Shown: positions 7,494 through 14,543 of the stretch, piece after piece | Layout: each line of letters starts with the position of its first letter | How positions within the stretch are numbered: position 1 is the stretch's first letter | Origin: Rickettsiales bacterium | Lineage (GTDB): Bacteria; Pseudomonadota; Alphaproteobacteria; Rickettsiales; UBA998 | Length of the DNA: 15,037 nucleotides | Assembly (NCBI GenBank): GCA_019749855.1 | Contig: JAIEPI010000198.1 | Coordinates: forward strand, 1-15,037 | Direction: 5' to 3' | Made by a program: the position numbers and the translations under genes | Notes under the pieces: model-generated | Database searches by the model: none | What the model saw: only the letters and a program-made list of their open reading frames with translations | What the model was told of the DNA's origin: nothing

Positions 7494-7739
7494 ATGCTCT
7501 ATTTATCACGTAAAGTCGGCGAATCGATCGTCATCAATAACAACATTACGCTTACCGTCACAGAAGTGCGCGGTAAAACGGTGAAGATCGGGTTCTCCTT
7601 TCCCTCCGACGCAACCATTTTGCGTAAAGAAGTGCATGATCGCGTAAGTGCTGAGAATATGGCGGCACTGAGCAGCGGCGATGATTTGGGGGATATGGAT
7701 TTTGAGATTGATCTGGGACTCGATCAGGAGGATGATTGA
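7494..7739 (+). CDS. csrA: Carbon storage regulator CsrA with acidic C-terminal extension
   Basis: CsrA is a dimeric RNA-binding protein that represses or stabilises target mRNAs by binding GGA motifs near ribosome-binding sites; flagellar and carbon genes are common targets. Residues 1-55 match the family closely, including Leu4, Arg6, Gly9-Glu10 and the RNA-contacting Arg44. The protein is 81 residues against about 60 for E. coli CsrA. Residues 63-81 form an extension with 10 Asp/Glu and no basic residue. I used the ATG at 7494 because family members begin directly at M-L-x-L; an in-frame ATG at 7473 would add seven residues with no family counterpart. The nearest Shine-Dalgarno-like AAAGG is 13 bases away. 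It leads an operon of flagellar export genes divergent from flgB. Confidence 0.95.
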   Translation: MLYLSRKVGESIVINNNITLTVTEVRGKTVKIGFSFPSDATILRKEVHDRVSAENMAALSSGDDLGDMDFEIDLGLDQEDD

Positions 7740-8104
7740 TGAGTCAGCCTGAGAATCATGATGGCCCGCGCATTAATCTTACGGATCAGGAAGCGCCGCC
7801 TGCTGCGCGCAAGCAGACAAAAGCGGTGGCCCTGCATTATGAAGCGTCTGGTGATGATGCTCCTCGCGTGGTGGCCTCAGGAAAAGGCGCGGTGGCGGAC
7901 CAAATCATCTCGCTGGCCTTCGCACATGGTGTGCGGGTGAGAGAAGATGCGGCGCTGGTGGATATTCTGGGTGCATTGGATGTTGATTCGCCCATTCCGC
8001 TGGAAGCATTCGCGGCAGTAGCGGAAATTCTCAGCTATGTGTATCGTGCAGATGAAATGTATGGCCGCACACGAACCAACTCGTTTGAAAGGAAGATGCC
8101 ATGA
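7739..8104 (+). CDS. flhX: FlhX-type paralogue of the FlhB cytoplasmic C-terminal domain
   Basis: This 121-residue soluble protein resembles the self-cleaved C-terminal fragment of FlhB. Residues 29-103 align by eye with FlhB of this window from just after its NPTHF motif: shared AVAL-x-Y (29-34), A-P-x-V-V-A-x-G (41-48), D-x-D-x-x-I-P-L-E (81-89), and A-V-A-x-I-x-x-Y-V-Y (93-102). The NPTH cleavage motif and all membrane segments are absent; residues 1-28 are polar and Pro-rich. In other bacteria such FlhX proteins can stand in for the FlhB C-terminal domain, so a role in export substrate recognition is likely but inferred. The ATG at 7739 shares one base with the csrA stop and has AGGAGG at 7726-7731, 7 bases upstream. 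It overlaps the next gene as ATGA. Confidence 0.86.
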   Translation: MSQPENHDGPRINLTDQEAPPAARKQTKAVALHYEASGDDAPRVVASGKGAVADQIISLAFAHGVRVREDAALVDILGALDVDSPIPLEAFAAVAEILSYVYRADEMYGRTRTNSFERKMP

Positions 8105-8466
8105 GCCAAATCCCCCCTGAAGCATCTTCGTCGCCGCGCGTGATGATAGAGCAGCTTTATCTCTACATCGATGCGGCGCATGACGTTCTGGAGGCCGGAG
8201 ATTATATCTCTCTGGCGGAGCTGGACAGCCATGTGCAGGAGCTTTGCCAGTCCATTATGCATTTGCCCATTGAAGAAGCCGCGCTTTTCCGTGCGGAATT
8301 GCAGGAGCTGATGGAAGCGCTCGATGATCTGAAAGCGGAAATGGAAAAGCATAAATCGGCGCTCAGTGAGCAGATGGGCGGACTTAGCCATTCTAAACAT
8401 GCCGCCAAAGCCTATCAAAAATCGCATCACATGGATATGAATGCTAAGCGAGAAGAGGAAGAGTAG
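8101..8466 (+). CDS. Unrecognised helical protein of the csrA-fliOP operon
   Basis: I do not recognise a named family. The 121-residue product is soluble and almost entirely helical by composition, with no membrane segment or signal peptide. Residues 60-92 (Leu/Glu/Lys heptad-like spacing) could form a coiled coil. The C-terminus (96-121) is rich in His, Lys and Glu and looks disordered. Size, helical character and position between flhX and fliO recall small flagellar export chaperones of the FliT/FlgN type, but I see no diagnostic motif, so this is a guess from context. The ATG overlaps the flhX stop by 4 bases, and the stop is 5 bases before fliO, so it is certainly part of the operon. Confidence 0.85.
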   Translation: MSQIPPEASSSPRVMIEQLYLYIDAAHDVLEAGDYISLAELDSHVQELCQSIMHLPIEEAALFRAELQELMEALDDLKAEMEKHKSALSEQMGGLSHSKHAAKAYQKSHHMDMNAKREEEE

Positions 8467-8471
8467 CCCTT

Positions 8472-8765
8472 ATGGAATATGCTGGTATTGGCCGCATTAT
8501 CCTGTCTTTCTTCTTTGTGCTGGCGTTGATGCTTGGCATCGCCTGGCTATTGAAACGTCTGCGTGTGGATGAGCGCCTGCAAGCGCGACAATTACGACGT
8601 CATGGCAAATTATTGATCGAAGAAACGCTGCACATTGATGCGAAGCGGCGGCTGGTCGTCGTTGGCTGCGCCGCGCAGCGTTATCTGCTGTTGCTTTCTG
8701 CGCATGGGGATGTCACTTTGGGCGCCCTGCCACCCGTGGAGGAAAAAACGGATGCGGCGTCTTAG
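8472..8765 (+). CDS. fliO: Flagellar biosynthesis protein FliO
   Basis: FliO is a small membrane protein that helps assemble FliP into the export gate. The 97-residue product has one N-terminal membrane helix (about 8-27), a positively charged juxtamembrane stretch (KRLRVDERLQARQLRRHGK) and a beta-rich cytoplasmic segment around LLIEETLHIDAKRRLVVVG (47-65), as in FliO. It lies directly before fliP, the typical neighbour, and overlaps it by 14 bases. The start is 5 bases after the preceding stop, with a purine-rich AGAGGAAGAG stretch upstream. FliO sequences are poorly conserved, so the call rests on topology, the beta-rich pattern and position. Confidence 0.88.
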   Translation: MEYAGIGRIILSFFFVLALMLGIAWLLKRLRVDERLQARQLRRHGKLLIEETLHIDAKRRLVVVGCAAQRYLLLLSAHGDVTLGALPPVEEKTDAAS

Positions 8766-9501
8766 TTTATTGAGCATTGTGTTAAGTTTTGCGCTGATGT
8801 TTGTCAGTGATGTGGCGCTGGCGCAGAATCTTTCGCTTGATCTCGGCGGCGATGGTGGCGGCTCCAGCACGGCGCGAATCATCCAGCTATTGTTAGTCAT
8901 CACGGTGATTACGCTGGCACCCTCCATTCTGGTGATGGTCACTGCGTTTACTCGAATCATTGTGGTGCTTTCTTTCCTGCGCTCGGCGCTCGGCACACAA
9001 CAAACACCGCCGAATCAGGTGCTGGTATCGCTGGCCATGTTTCTCACGGTTTTTATCATGATGCCGACATTTGAGAAAGCGTACTATGATGGGATATTGC
9101 CGCTGATTCAGGAGAAGATTGGCGAGGAGGAGGCCATCATAAAAACGGCGGAGCCATTTCGTACCTTCATGCTATCCAATGTCCGTGAGAAAGACCTCGA
9201 TTTGTTCGCGCAAATGGTGCCGAATTTGAAAATTGCTGAGCCCGCACAAACACCCTACCAGATACTGATACCTGCGTTTCTTATCAGTGAATTGAAGCGC
9301 TCATTTGAAATTGGCTTTTTATTATTTGTACCATTTCTGATTATTGACATGGTGATTTCATCGATCCTGATGGCGATGGGGATGATGATGCTGCCTCCCG
9401 TCATTATTTCATTGCCGTTCAAACTGATTTTCTTCGTGCTTGTGGATGGTTGGTACTTGGTGGTGGGAAGTCTGGTGCGTAGTTTTGGGCAGGGAGGATA
9501 A
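8752..9501 (+). CDS. fliP: Flagellar export-gate protein FliP
   Basis: FliP forms the pentameric core of the flagellar export channel. The 249-residue protein has a cleavable signal peptide (1-24, ending ALA before QN), then a membrane segment and the FliP signature region MVTAFTRIIVVLSFLRSALG. A cytoplasmic/periplasmic loop leads to the second signature PAFLISELKRSFEIGFLLF and two closing membrane helices with LPPVIISLPFKLIFFVL. Length and signatures are normal. I chose the ATG at 8752 because GGAGG at 8738-8742 is 9 bases upstream and it gives the signal peptide; the frame stays open further upstream but that would encode unrelated sequence inside fliO. It overlaps fliO by 14 bases, pointing to coupled translation. 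Confidence 0.97.
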   Translation: MRRLSLLSIVLSFALMFVSDVALAQNLSLDLGGDGGGSSTARIIQLLLVITVITLAPSILVMVTAFTRIIVVLSFLRSALGTQQTPPNQVLVSLAMFLTVFIMMPTFEKAYYDGILPLIQEKIGEEEAIIKTAEPFRTFMLSNVREKDLDLFAQMVPNLKIAEPAQTPYQILIPAFLISELKRSFEIGFLLFVPFLIIDMVISSILMAMGMMMLPPVIISLPFKLIFFVLVDGWYLVVGSLVRSFGQGG

Positions 9502-9503
9502 CT

Positions 9504-9782
9504 ATGGATTTTATTGGCACATTCGTTCGTATTCTCATTCTAAGTGCGATCATTCTTGTTATATACTTTATAGGCTTTCTTGTGGTTTCCGTGGTCGCCG
9601 GTGCGCTGGTTACATTGGCGATTATTCAGCTTTTTCGCCGGAGAAAGTTTTCTGGGGATGATCCACTGACTCATCCAAAACATTCCTCCTCAGTGGTGAT
9701 GGAAAAAACCGTTGTGGAGTCAAAAGTGATTGATGCTGAATTCACAGACATTGACCGCTTCGACAAACAAACGCGCCGCTAA
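9504..9782 (+). CDS. Small unrecognised membrane protein downstream of fliP
   Basis: I do not recognise a named family. The 92-residue protein has a hydrophobic stretch from about 7 to 44, long enough for two short membrane helices or one helix plus a re-entrant segment, ending in the positive cluster RRRK (45-48). The rest (49-92) is polar and includes VIDAEFTDID (75-84). The start has GGGAGGA six bases upstream and lies 2 bases after the fliP stop, so it belongs to the flagellar operon and is probably its last gene. By the positive-inside rule the polar tail should be cytoplasmic. A role in export-gate assembly or motility is an inference from position only. Confidence 0.85.
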   Translation: MDFIGTFVRILILSAIILVIYFIGFLVVSVVAGALVTLAIIQLFRRRKFSGDDPLTHPKHSSSVVMEKTVVESKVIDAEFTDIDRFDKQTRR

Positions 9783-9826
9783 GTTTTTCGCATTGCGTCC
9801 CAGCGCATCATTAACCAAACACTATG

Positions 9827-12800
9827 TCACTTTACCGTAGAGCTGAGACCTTTCTCCTCCACGGAAGCGCGGTATGAGTCGAGAAATGTTTTGGTTTTGC
9901 TGATGTCTTCGGCCAGTTGCTGGATATTGCGAGGATCAATCGGGCCTTTATCATCGGTAATAAAATCAAAGGAAGGCTTGAGCGGGCTGTTTGCCATCAG
10001 CGGTGAAAAATAATCGCGCAGATATTGCAGCTGAAGCCGGTCACCCTGCATATTATAAGCAATGGCCAGTCGAATTAATGTGCGTGCCTCATCATCCGTC
10101 ATTGGTGCGGTGATATTGCTGCGGCTTGCTAACAAATCTTCGCCCAGCGTAATGATTCTGGGCCAGTCTTTATTGTCCCAGAAGATGTCCATTTGTAGCA
10201 TTTTTGATTCGCGGCTGAAGTCATTTTCCAGCAGGCTGAGCGCCGTTTTCCAATCGCCGAGCGCACTATACGCATTAGCAGCCAGATGATTGCGTTGCCG
10301 CTGCAGGGACTCTGGATTATTGCCATAACCGGTCAACTCCAGCACTTCCAGCGCTTGCTGCGGTTTTTTATCCAGTTGGTAAATCAGCGCGAGTCGAGCA
10401 CCGACGCGGCTGCGCTCCTCCTGCTCCAGGCGATACATCACCTGATGTTCCAATAAGGAGGCGGCGCGATCGAGCAGATCAACGGAAGCGAGCCGATCGG
10501 CTAAATCCTGAATCATCTGGTCACCATCACTGCCGAGTGGCGTGAGGTCTTTGAATTCATAATACAGGGCCAGTGCCGTCAATGGTGGCAGATCATTAGC
10601 AAAACCATCTTTAAACAACTGCAAAAAGGTTTGTGACATTTTCGCAGTGGTTTCTTGTGCCAACAGCGTTCCCGGGTAATTGGTTGCCAGCTCTTTCCAT
10701 GCGCGCAAGCCTTCGATATATCTCTTTTCACTCACATAGAGATTGCCGAGCAAGTCGAGTAAACTTAACTCCAGCTGGTCGCCACGCCACACGATGCGTA
10801 ATGCATCCAGTTGTTTGAGAAGTTCCTGCTTGTCAATGTCACCCGCCTTAAACTGAGTGGTTGCCAGTGTAAAAATCGCACGGGCGCGCAGGAAACGATC
10901 CTCGGTGGAATCGAGCAATTTTGTCAGCGTTTCCACTGACTCCTTATACTTTCCTGTTTCGGCATAGATACGTCCAATCATGAAGTCCCGGTAAGGGGCG
11001 ATGGGATCCATCACCTCTTTAGGCAATGTTTTTAAAATGTTCAGTGCCTCCTGATAGGCTTCTTGTCCGATCGCCTGATCGGCGGCAATAAGCACTAATC
11101 GACGTCGCATTTCTGGCGGATAATTCTTGGCGTACAGGTCATTAAACTCCGTAAACTTGATGAGTTTATTCTCGTTGCCATTCATCACAGCGCTGAATCG
11201 CTTCCAGAAATCAACTTCCTGTGAGCCTTCGAGTGATGGTTCGGCAAAATCACTCATGGCTTCGGCAAAGCGCTGGTTCATGAAATTGGTAGCCCCCCGA
11301 AGGGCGGCCAACTGATAATCAGCATAATAATCCGGATCCGTTTCGCGGATCAGGTTGAGCAGACCAAGGGCCTCTGTAAACAGCCCATCCCCCAGATATA
11401 ACTCTGCTAGCTTCTTCCGCAAGCGTGAGGCTTTGGGATCACTTGCCTCGGAGATTGCCTGACGAAGCACTTGCTCTCGCGCAGCAAAATCAGTTGCATC
11501 CTGTGTTTTCCAGCGTTCGTAGGGAAAGAAACTATCCTCCGACTCTTCATCGGTGAGGTAGGATTTCACATCCAGTGGAGGAAGATTCGCGGCAAACTTA
11601 ATACCTTCAGGTGACGAAATGCGAACGCCATTGCGCAATTTGGCCACGCGCACATCACTGGAATTTTTGATAATCAGCACACCCTGTGCCGTTCGTGGCA
11701 GGTGGGCATCCACAAAATGACGCTCAGGGAATGTGGCTTGCCCGCCTTTATAAATAGGCAGGATTACCCAGTCCTCACCTGTCAGCGGGTGAGTCATCGC
11801 CACTGGCTGCGCTGCTTCGAGCACAGGCATAAAGACAAAGGGCTTCAACGGAGGCTCACTGTGCGTTTCTGCCACCAGTGGAAATTCAGGCGCACGGCTG
11901 CGACGACTGAGAGTGAAGCCCCATTCATAGCTGTTAGTTGCTTTGCGAATCGAGGGAGATACATCCTCATTTAAGCTGAAGCGAAGAATGGTGCTGGTGG
12001 GATGTGGCACCTGATCAATATGGGTCACAAAGGAGGGAGCCACCGATTGTAGCGCAGAGAGATTAACACGCGATGGCTTGTTGAAGACAATCCAGAAGTC
12101 TGAGCCATAATTAAACGCCGCCGCCGCCACGCGCTCTGTCCACGGAAAATTGAAATCTGCGGAAATGGCTTTGCGTTGCACTGCCACCATCATTTCTTTT
12201 CCCGCGGAGGCATCGGGGGTGGCTTCAGCTTGTATCAGGGCGGGAGCCGAGATCTGTGTAGCTGCTGCCGATACAGCGAGTGTGGGCGCGGTGAGCGTAG
12301 GCGCGGAGGAATCAGCAGGCGCTGCGGGAGCCTCAGATAAGGCTTTAGGTTGCTCTAATGCTGAAAGCGCCGAGGGTTTAGGCTGTGGGGCTATTGCTGC
12401 GACCTCTGTTTTAGCTGGCGCTGTATTCTCTGCCACGGCGACTTGAGCACTCTCAGTGGGTACCAATGTTTTGTCATCTGTCGCCGCGTTTGTTGTCGCC
12501 ACGGCCTTCGGTTCAATGTCTGCTGGCGCTTTAGTTGGAGCTGCGGCCTCTTTTTTCAGCTCGGGTTCCGGCTTATCGACCTTCGCCACAGCAACGGGTG
12601 GCTTTGGCACAGGCTTAGCGGCTGGCTTGGGAGAGGTCACGGCCTCTTGCTGTTTGAAGGGAGACTCAGGCTTCGCCGGCGTTTCAACTTTGGTATCAGC
12701 TACAGGTGGCACCACTTTCTTTACAGGCTGAGTGGCCTTAAGTGCCGCAGTTTTGGTGAGCTCAGCCTTCACCGGTGCTTTTGCAGCCGGTGTTGGAGGT

Positions 12801-13234
12801 GTGGCGTCCGGCGTGGCCAAGGCAGTGGCCGGAGGGGAGGCCCCCTGAAACTTAGGGGCGTTGATTTGTAAAAGATCAATCCCGCTCGAATTACTGCTGA
12901 TAAAAGTACGCACAGGGTAGGGGTGACGTAGAGTAATAAGCGCCGTGCGTCCATCAGCGGCCATGCTGGCCGATTCGACATATTTACCAAGTTTAGATTT
13001 GATAGCAGCCAAGTCAGGGTTGGCCTGTTTTTCAAATGATACTTTAAGCGTTCGGCCTTCCAGCTTTGCGGTAAAAGGCACGCGCTCAGGCCAGGAAAAC
13101 ACAATGCGCGCGAAATCTGTTTTGACTGACGCATCCACTGTTGGCAAGGCGGCAAACACAGACATTGGCAGCAGGCCGATTATGGCCACTGACAATAAAA
13201 CATAGCGTAGTTTTGTTAATCGCTCTGGACGCAT
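9827..13234 (-). CDS. Large exported protein with duplicated N-terminal module, Ala/Pro/Lys linker and TPR-like region
   Basis: I cannot name this 1135-residue protein. It starts with a signal peptide (MRPERLTKLR, hydrophobic core 11-23, likely cleavage after VFA at 28), so it should be periplasmic or outer-membrane associated. Residues 34-126 form a beta-rich module with FSWPERV at 46-52. Residues 130-345 are Ala/Pro/Lys/Thr-rich low complexity. Residues 357-445 hold a second module with FPWTERV (363-369) that appears to repeat the first. From about 580 to 1080 it is helical with TPR-like pairs, for example around 603-632, 751-775, 825-853, 945-966 and 983-1004. The ATG is the only good start: an in-frame stop lies 12 bases upstream. 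It lies 193 bases after cheZ and faces the fliP operon, suggesting a motility or envelope role. Confidence 0.9.
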   Translation of the reverse strand: MRPERLTKLRYVLLSVAIIGLLPMSVFAALPTVDASVKTDFARIVFSWPERVPFTAKLEGRTLKVSFEKQANPDLAAIKSKLGKYVESASMAADGRTALITLRHPYPVRTFISSNSSGIDLLQINAPKFQGASPPATALATPDATPPTPAAKAPVKAELTKTAALKATQPVKKVVPPVADTKVETPAKPESPFKQQEAVTSPKPAAKPVPKPPVAVAKVDKPEPELKKEAAAPTKAPADIEPKAVATTNAATDDKTLVPTESAQVAVAENTAPAKTEVAAIAPQPKPSALSALEQPKALSEAPAAPADSSAPTLTAPTLAVSAAATQISAPALIQAEATPDASAGKEMMVAVQRKAISADFNFPWTERVAAAAFNYGSDFWIVFNKPSRVNLSALQSVAPSFVTHIDQVPHPTSTILRFSLNEDVSPSIRKATNSYEWGFTLSRRSRAPEFPLVAETHSEPPLKPFVFMPVLEAAQPVAMTHPLTGEDWVILPIYKGGQATFPERHFVDAHLPRTAQGVLIIKNSSDVRVAKLRNGVRISSPEGIKFAANLPPLDVKSYLTDEESEDSFFPYERWKTQDATDFAAREQVLRQAISEASDPKASRLRKKLAELYLGDGLFTEALGLLNLIRETDPDYYADYQLAALRGATNFMNQRFAEAMSDFAEPSLEGSQEVDFWKRFSAVMNGNENKLIKFTEFNDLYAKNYPPEMRRRLVLIAADQAIGQEAYQEALNILKTLPKEVMDPIAPYRDFMIGRIYAETGKYKESVETLTKLLDSTEDRFLRARAIFTLATTQFKAGDIDKQELLKQLDALRIVWRGDQLELSLLDLLGNLYVSEKRYIEGLRAWKELATNYPGTLLAQETTAKMSQTFLQLFKDGFANDLPPLTALALYYEFKDLTPLGSDGDQMIQDLADRLASVDLLDRAASLLEHQVMYRLEQEERSRVGARLALIYQLDKKPQQALEVLELTGYGNNPESLQRQRNHLAANAYSALGDWKTALSLLENDFSRESKMLQMDIFWDNKDWPRIITLGEDLLASRSNITAPMTDDEARTLIRLAIAYNMQGDRLQLQYLRDYFSPLMANSPLKPSFDFITDDKGPIDPRNIQQLAEDISKTKTFLDSYRASVEEKGLSSTVK

Positions 13235-13357
13235 TCCCCAAACCAGCTAGCTTCGTGCCGTATGACACCCCTATCAGCGAGCGCAATAATGCCCGTTGCA
13301 TTGTGTAGTGCTTACATGGAAGCTACGCTACTTCACGGGATAATGTCTAGTTTCGAC

Positions 13358-13374
13358 ATGCCCAAAGGGGGCAT
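13358..13374. repeat. GC-rich inverted repeat in the cheZ/TPR intergenic region
   Basis: ATGCCC (13358-13363) and GGGCAT (13369-13374) are exact inverted copies with a five-base loop. No T-run follows on the minus strand, so it is more likely an operator-like palindrome or RNA hairpin in the leader of the large gene than a terminator. It lies about 124 bases from the start of that gene. Confidence 0.45.
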
Positions 13375-13397
13375 TTAACGTATCATGATGGGAAAGA

Positions 13398-13412
13398 CTG
13401 TTTCCAAAACAG
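13398..13412 (-). terminator. Weak hairpin just downstream of cheZ
   Basis: CTGTTT (13398-13403) and AAACAG (13407-13412) are exact inverted copies around three bases. On the minus strand this hairpin starts 16 bases past the cheZ stop codon and is followed by TCTTTCCC, a short T-rich stretch. It could be a weak rho-independent terminator of cheY-cheZ, but the stem is short and the T-run is broken. Confidence 0.3.
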
Positions 13413-13427
13413 CGCTTAACAGTACGC

Positions 13428-14114
13428 TCAGCCTTTGATGCTACCGAACAGCTTATCAATTTCGTCTTGTGAAGGCGCGCTGTTTGTTAATGACGGGCCG
13501 TTCATCAGGAGTGCATCCGGACGCTTGTCATGACGAGATTTTTCATCATTATTCCACTTATCAATGTCTTGAATATGCTGTGATGAATCACTGAATAGAT
13601 GCACCAGTCGGTTCACTTTCAGCTCCACATGCTCCAGCGTACGCGCCACTTTATTGATGCGCTGGCCAGTAATATCCTGAAAAGTACAGGCATCGTAGAT
13701 ACGATTTGCGGCATCGGAAGTTTTGATACCGGATTCCTTGTCCGATGTTGCGCCTGCCAATTTTATGATTTCATCCGTTGCGTCAAGGATAGTATTGGTG
13801 GCTTCTTCTGTGGCTTTTACCACTTCGCTCAGTTCCAGCCCCGCCACATTAATGTTTGTCGCGCTTTTGTCATTTTCTGGCTCCAAACTTGGCGCAATGG
13901 CAAAAATCTCTCGTTTGGCTTCCGCAATATAGAGCGCTAATTTAGCAATTTCAGCACGCAGGAAAGAATCCGGTGGGGCATCAGCATGAAGTGTTGATGC
14001 CATGTTTTCAAAAATGGCGCCCACATCTTCCAATTTTACTTCGCCTTTGGACTCATGGAGCTCAAGAAGGCTTTTAAGTAAAGCATTGCCAATTTTCATT
14101 TGTGTTTTGCTCAC
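13428..14114 (-). CDS. cheZ: Chemotaxis phosphatase CheZ
   Basis: CheZ dephosphorylates CheY-P and so sets how fast the flagellar switch signal decays. The 228-residue, mostly helical protein contains FQDITGQRINKV (145-156), whose Asp147 and Gln151 match the functional Asp143 and Gln147 of E. coli CheZ. Its C-terminus has LLMNGP (202-207) and SQDEIDKLFGS (215-225), corresponding to the CheY-tethering peptide of E. coli CheZ. The GTG at 14114 is chosen over the ATG at 14099 because GAGGAG lies 5 bases before the GTG while the ATG has no ribosome-binding site. It is 39 bases downstream of cheY, and the two are likely co-transcribed. Confidence 0.93.
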   Translation of the reverse strand: MSKTQMKIGNALLKSLLELHESKGEVKLEDVGAIFENMASTLHADAPPDSFLRAEIAKLALYIAEAKREIFAIAPSLEPENDKSATNINVAGLELSEVVKATEEATNTILDATDEIIKLAGATSDKESGIKTSDAANRIYDACTFQDITGQRINKVARTLEHVELKVNRLVHLFSDSSQHIQDIDKWNNDEKSRHDKRPDALLMNGPSLTNSAPSQDEIDKLFGSIKG

Positions 14115-14153
14115 AAAATCTCCTCAGAGGTTGCGTATCTGCGCAGAGAGTCT

Positions 14154-14543
14154 TTAGGCGGTGCCATCAAAAACACTGGCGATTTTAGATTTCAGTGTCT
14201 CGGCATTGAAAGGCTTCACAATATAGTTACTGACACCGGCCTGTTTGGCGGCAACCACGTTGTCTGTTTTGCTCTCCGCGGTCACCATGATGAAGGGCAG
14301 GTCTTTGGTGGTGTCACTGGCGCGCACTTTTTGCAGCAGTTCGAAGCCAGACATAGGCTCCATATTCCAATCCGAGATAATGAGGCCGTATTTTTTGTCC
14401 TTGAGTTTGCTCAGTGCCATCGTCCCGTCAGTCGCTTCGTCAACATTTTCAAAGCCAATCTGGTTGAGAAGATTTTTTACAATTCGCAACATCGTCTTAT
14501 AGTCGTCGACGATGAGGATCGGCATTTTTTTGTCCATGTTCAT
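14154..14543 (-). CDS. cheY: Chemotaxis response regulator CheY
   Basis: This 129-residue single receiver-domain protein is close to E. coli CheY. It has the acidic pair Asp13-Asp14 in ILIVDD, the phospho-acceptor Asp58 in SDWNM, Thr88 in MVTAE, the aromatic switch residue Tyr107 and Lys110 in VKPF. The Trp-Asn pair after Asp58 is the same as in CheY proteins served by CheZ. When phosphorylated it should bind the FliM switch. The ATG at 14543 has AAGAG about six bases upstream; a second ATG two codons on is possible but lacks a site. It leads cheY-cheZ and is divergent from tsaE. Confidence 0.95.
   Translation of the reverse strand: MNMDKKMPILIVDDYKTMLRIVKNLLNQIGFENVDEATDGTMALSKLKDKKYGLIISDWNMEPMSGFELLQKVRASDTTKDLPFIMVTAESKTDNVVAAKQAGVSNYIVKPFNAETLKSKIASVFDGTA

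Larger units (their letters stand above)
13235..13427 (-). promoter_or_regulatory. Intergenic region between cheZ and the large TPR-like gene
   Basis: This 193-base interval separates two genes on the minus strand and is much longer than the other spacings here, so it may hold a terminator for cheZ and a promoter for the large gene. I see three inverted repeats. CTGTTT/AAACAG is at 13398-13412, ATGCCC/GGGCAT is at 13358-13374 and ATGTC/GACAT is at 13343-13359; the last two share two bases. No convincing -35/-10 pair was found on the minus strand. Confidence 0.35.

Noticed and set aside
8635..8751. Upstream extension of fliP in the same frame
   Set aside because: The extra residues are the shifted reading of fliO. 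The ATG at 8752 has GGAGG and a clean signal peptide.
9783..9826. Possible terminator between the small membrane gene and the convergent large gene
   Set aside because: Only a 4-base stem (TGCG/CGCA) is present with no T-run after it on the plus strand; too weak to annotate.
12200..12850. Possible tandem-repeat or CRISPR-like array in the repetitive linker region
   Set aside because: The amino acid bias repeats but I found no exact DNA repeat unit with regular spacing.
12150..12871. Plus-strand frames rich in Ala, Gly and Ser opposite the linker of the large exported protein
   Set aside because: The bias is explained by reading the Ala/Pro/Lys-rich linker backwards. The minus-strand gene has a signal peptide and a continuous 1135-codon frame.
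13350..13378. Possible sigma-28 flagellar promoter (TAAA then a GTCGAAAC-like box) for the large exported gene on the minus strand
   Set aside because: The spacing is 16 rather than 15 and only about five of eight bases match the distal box, so chance is as likely.
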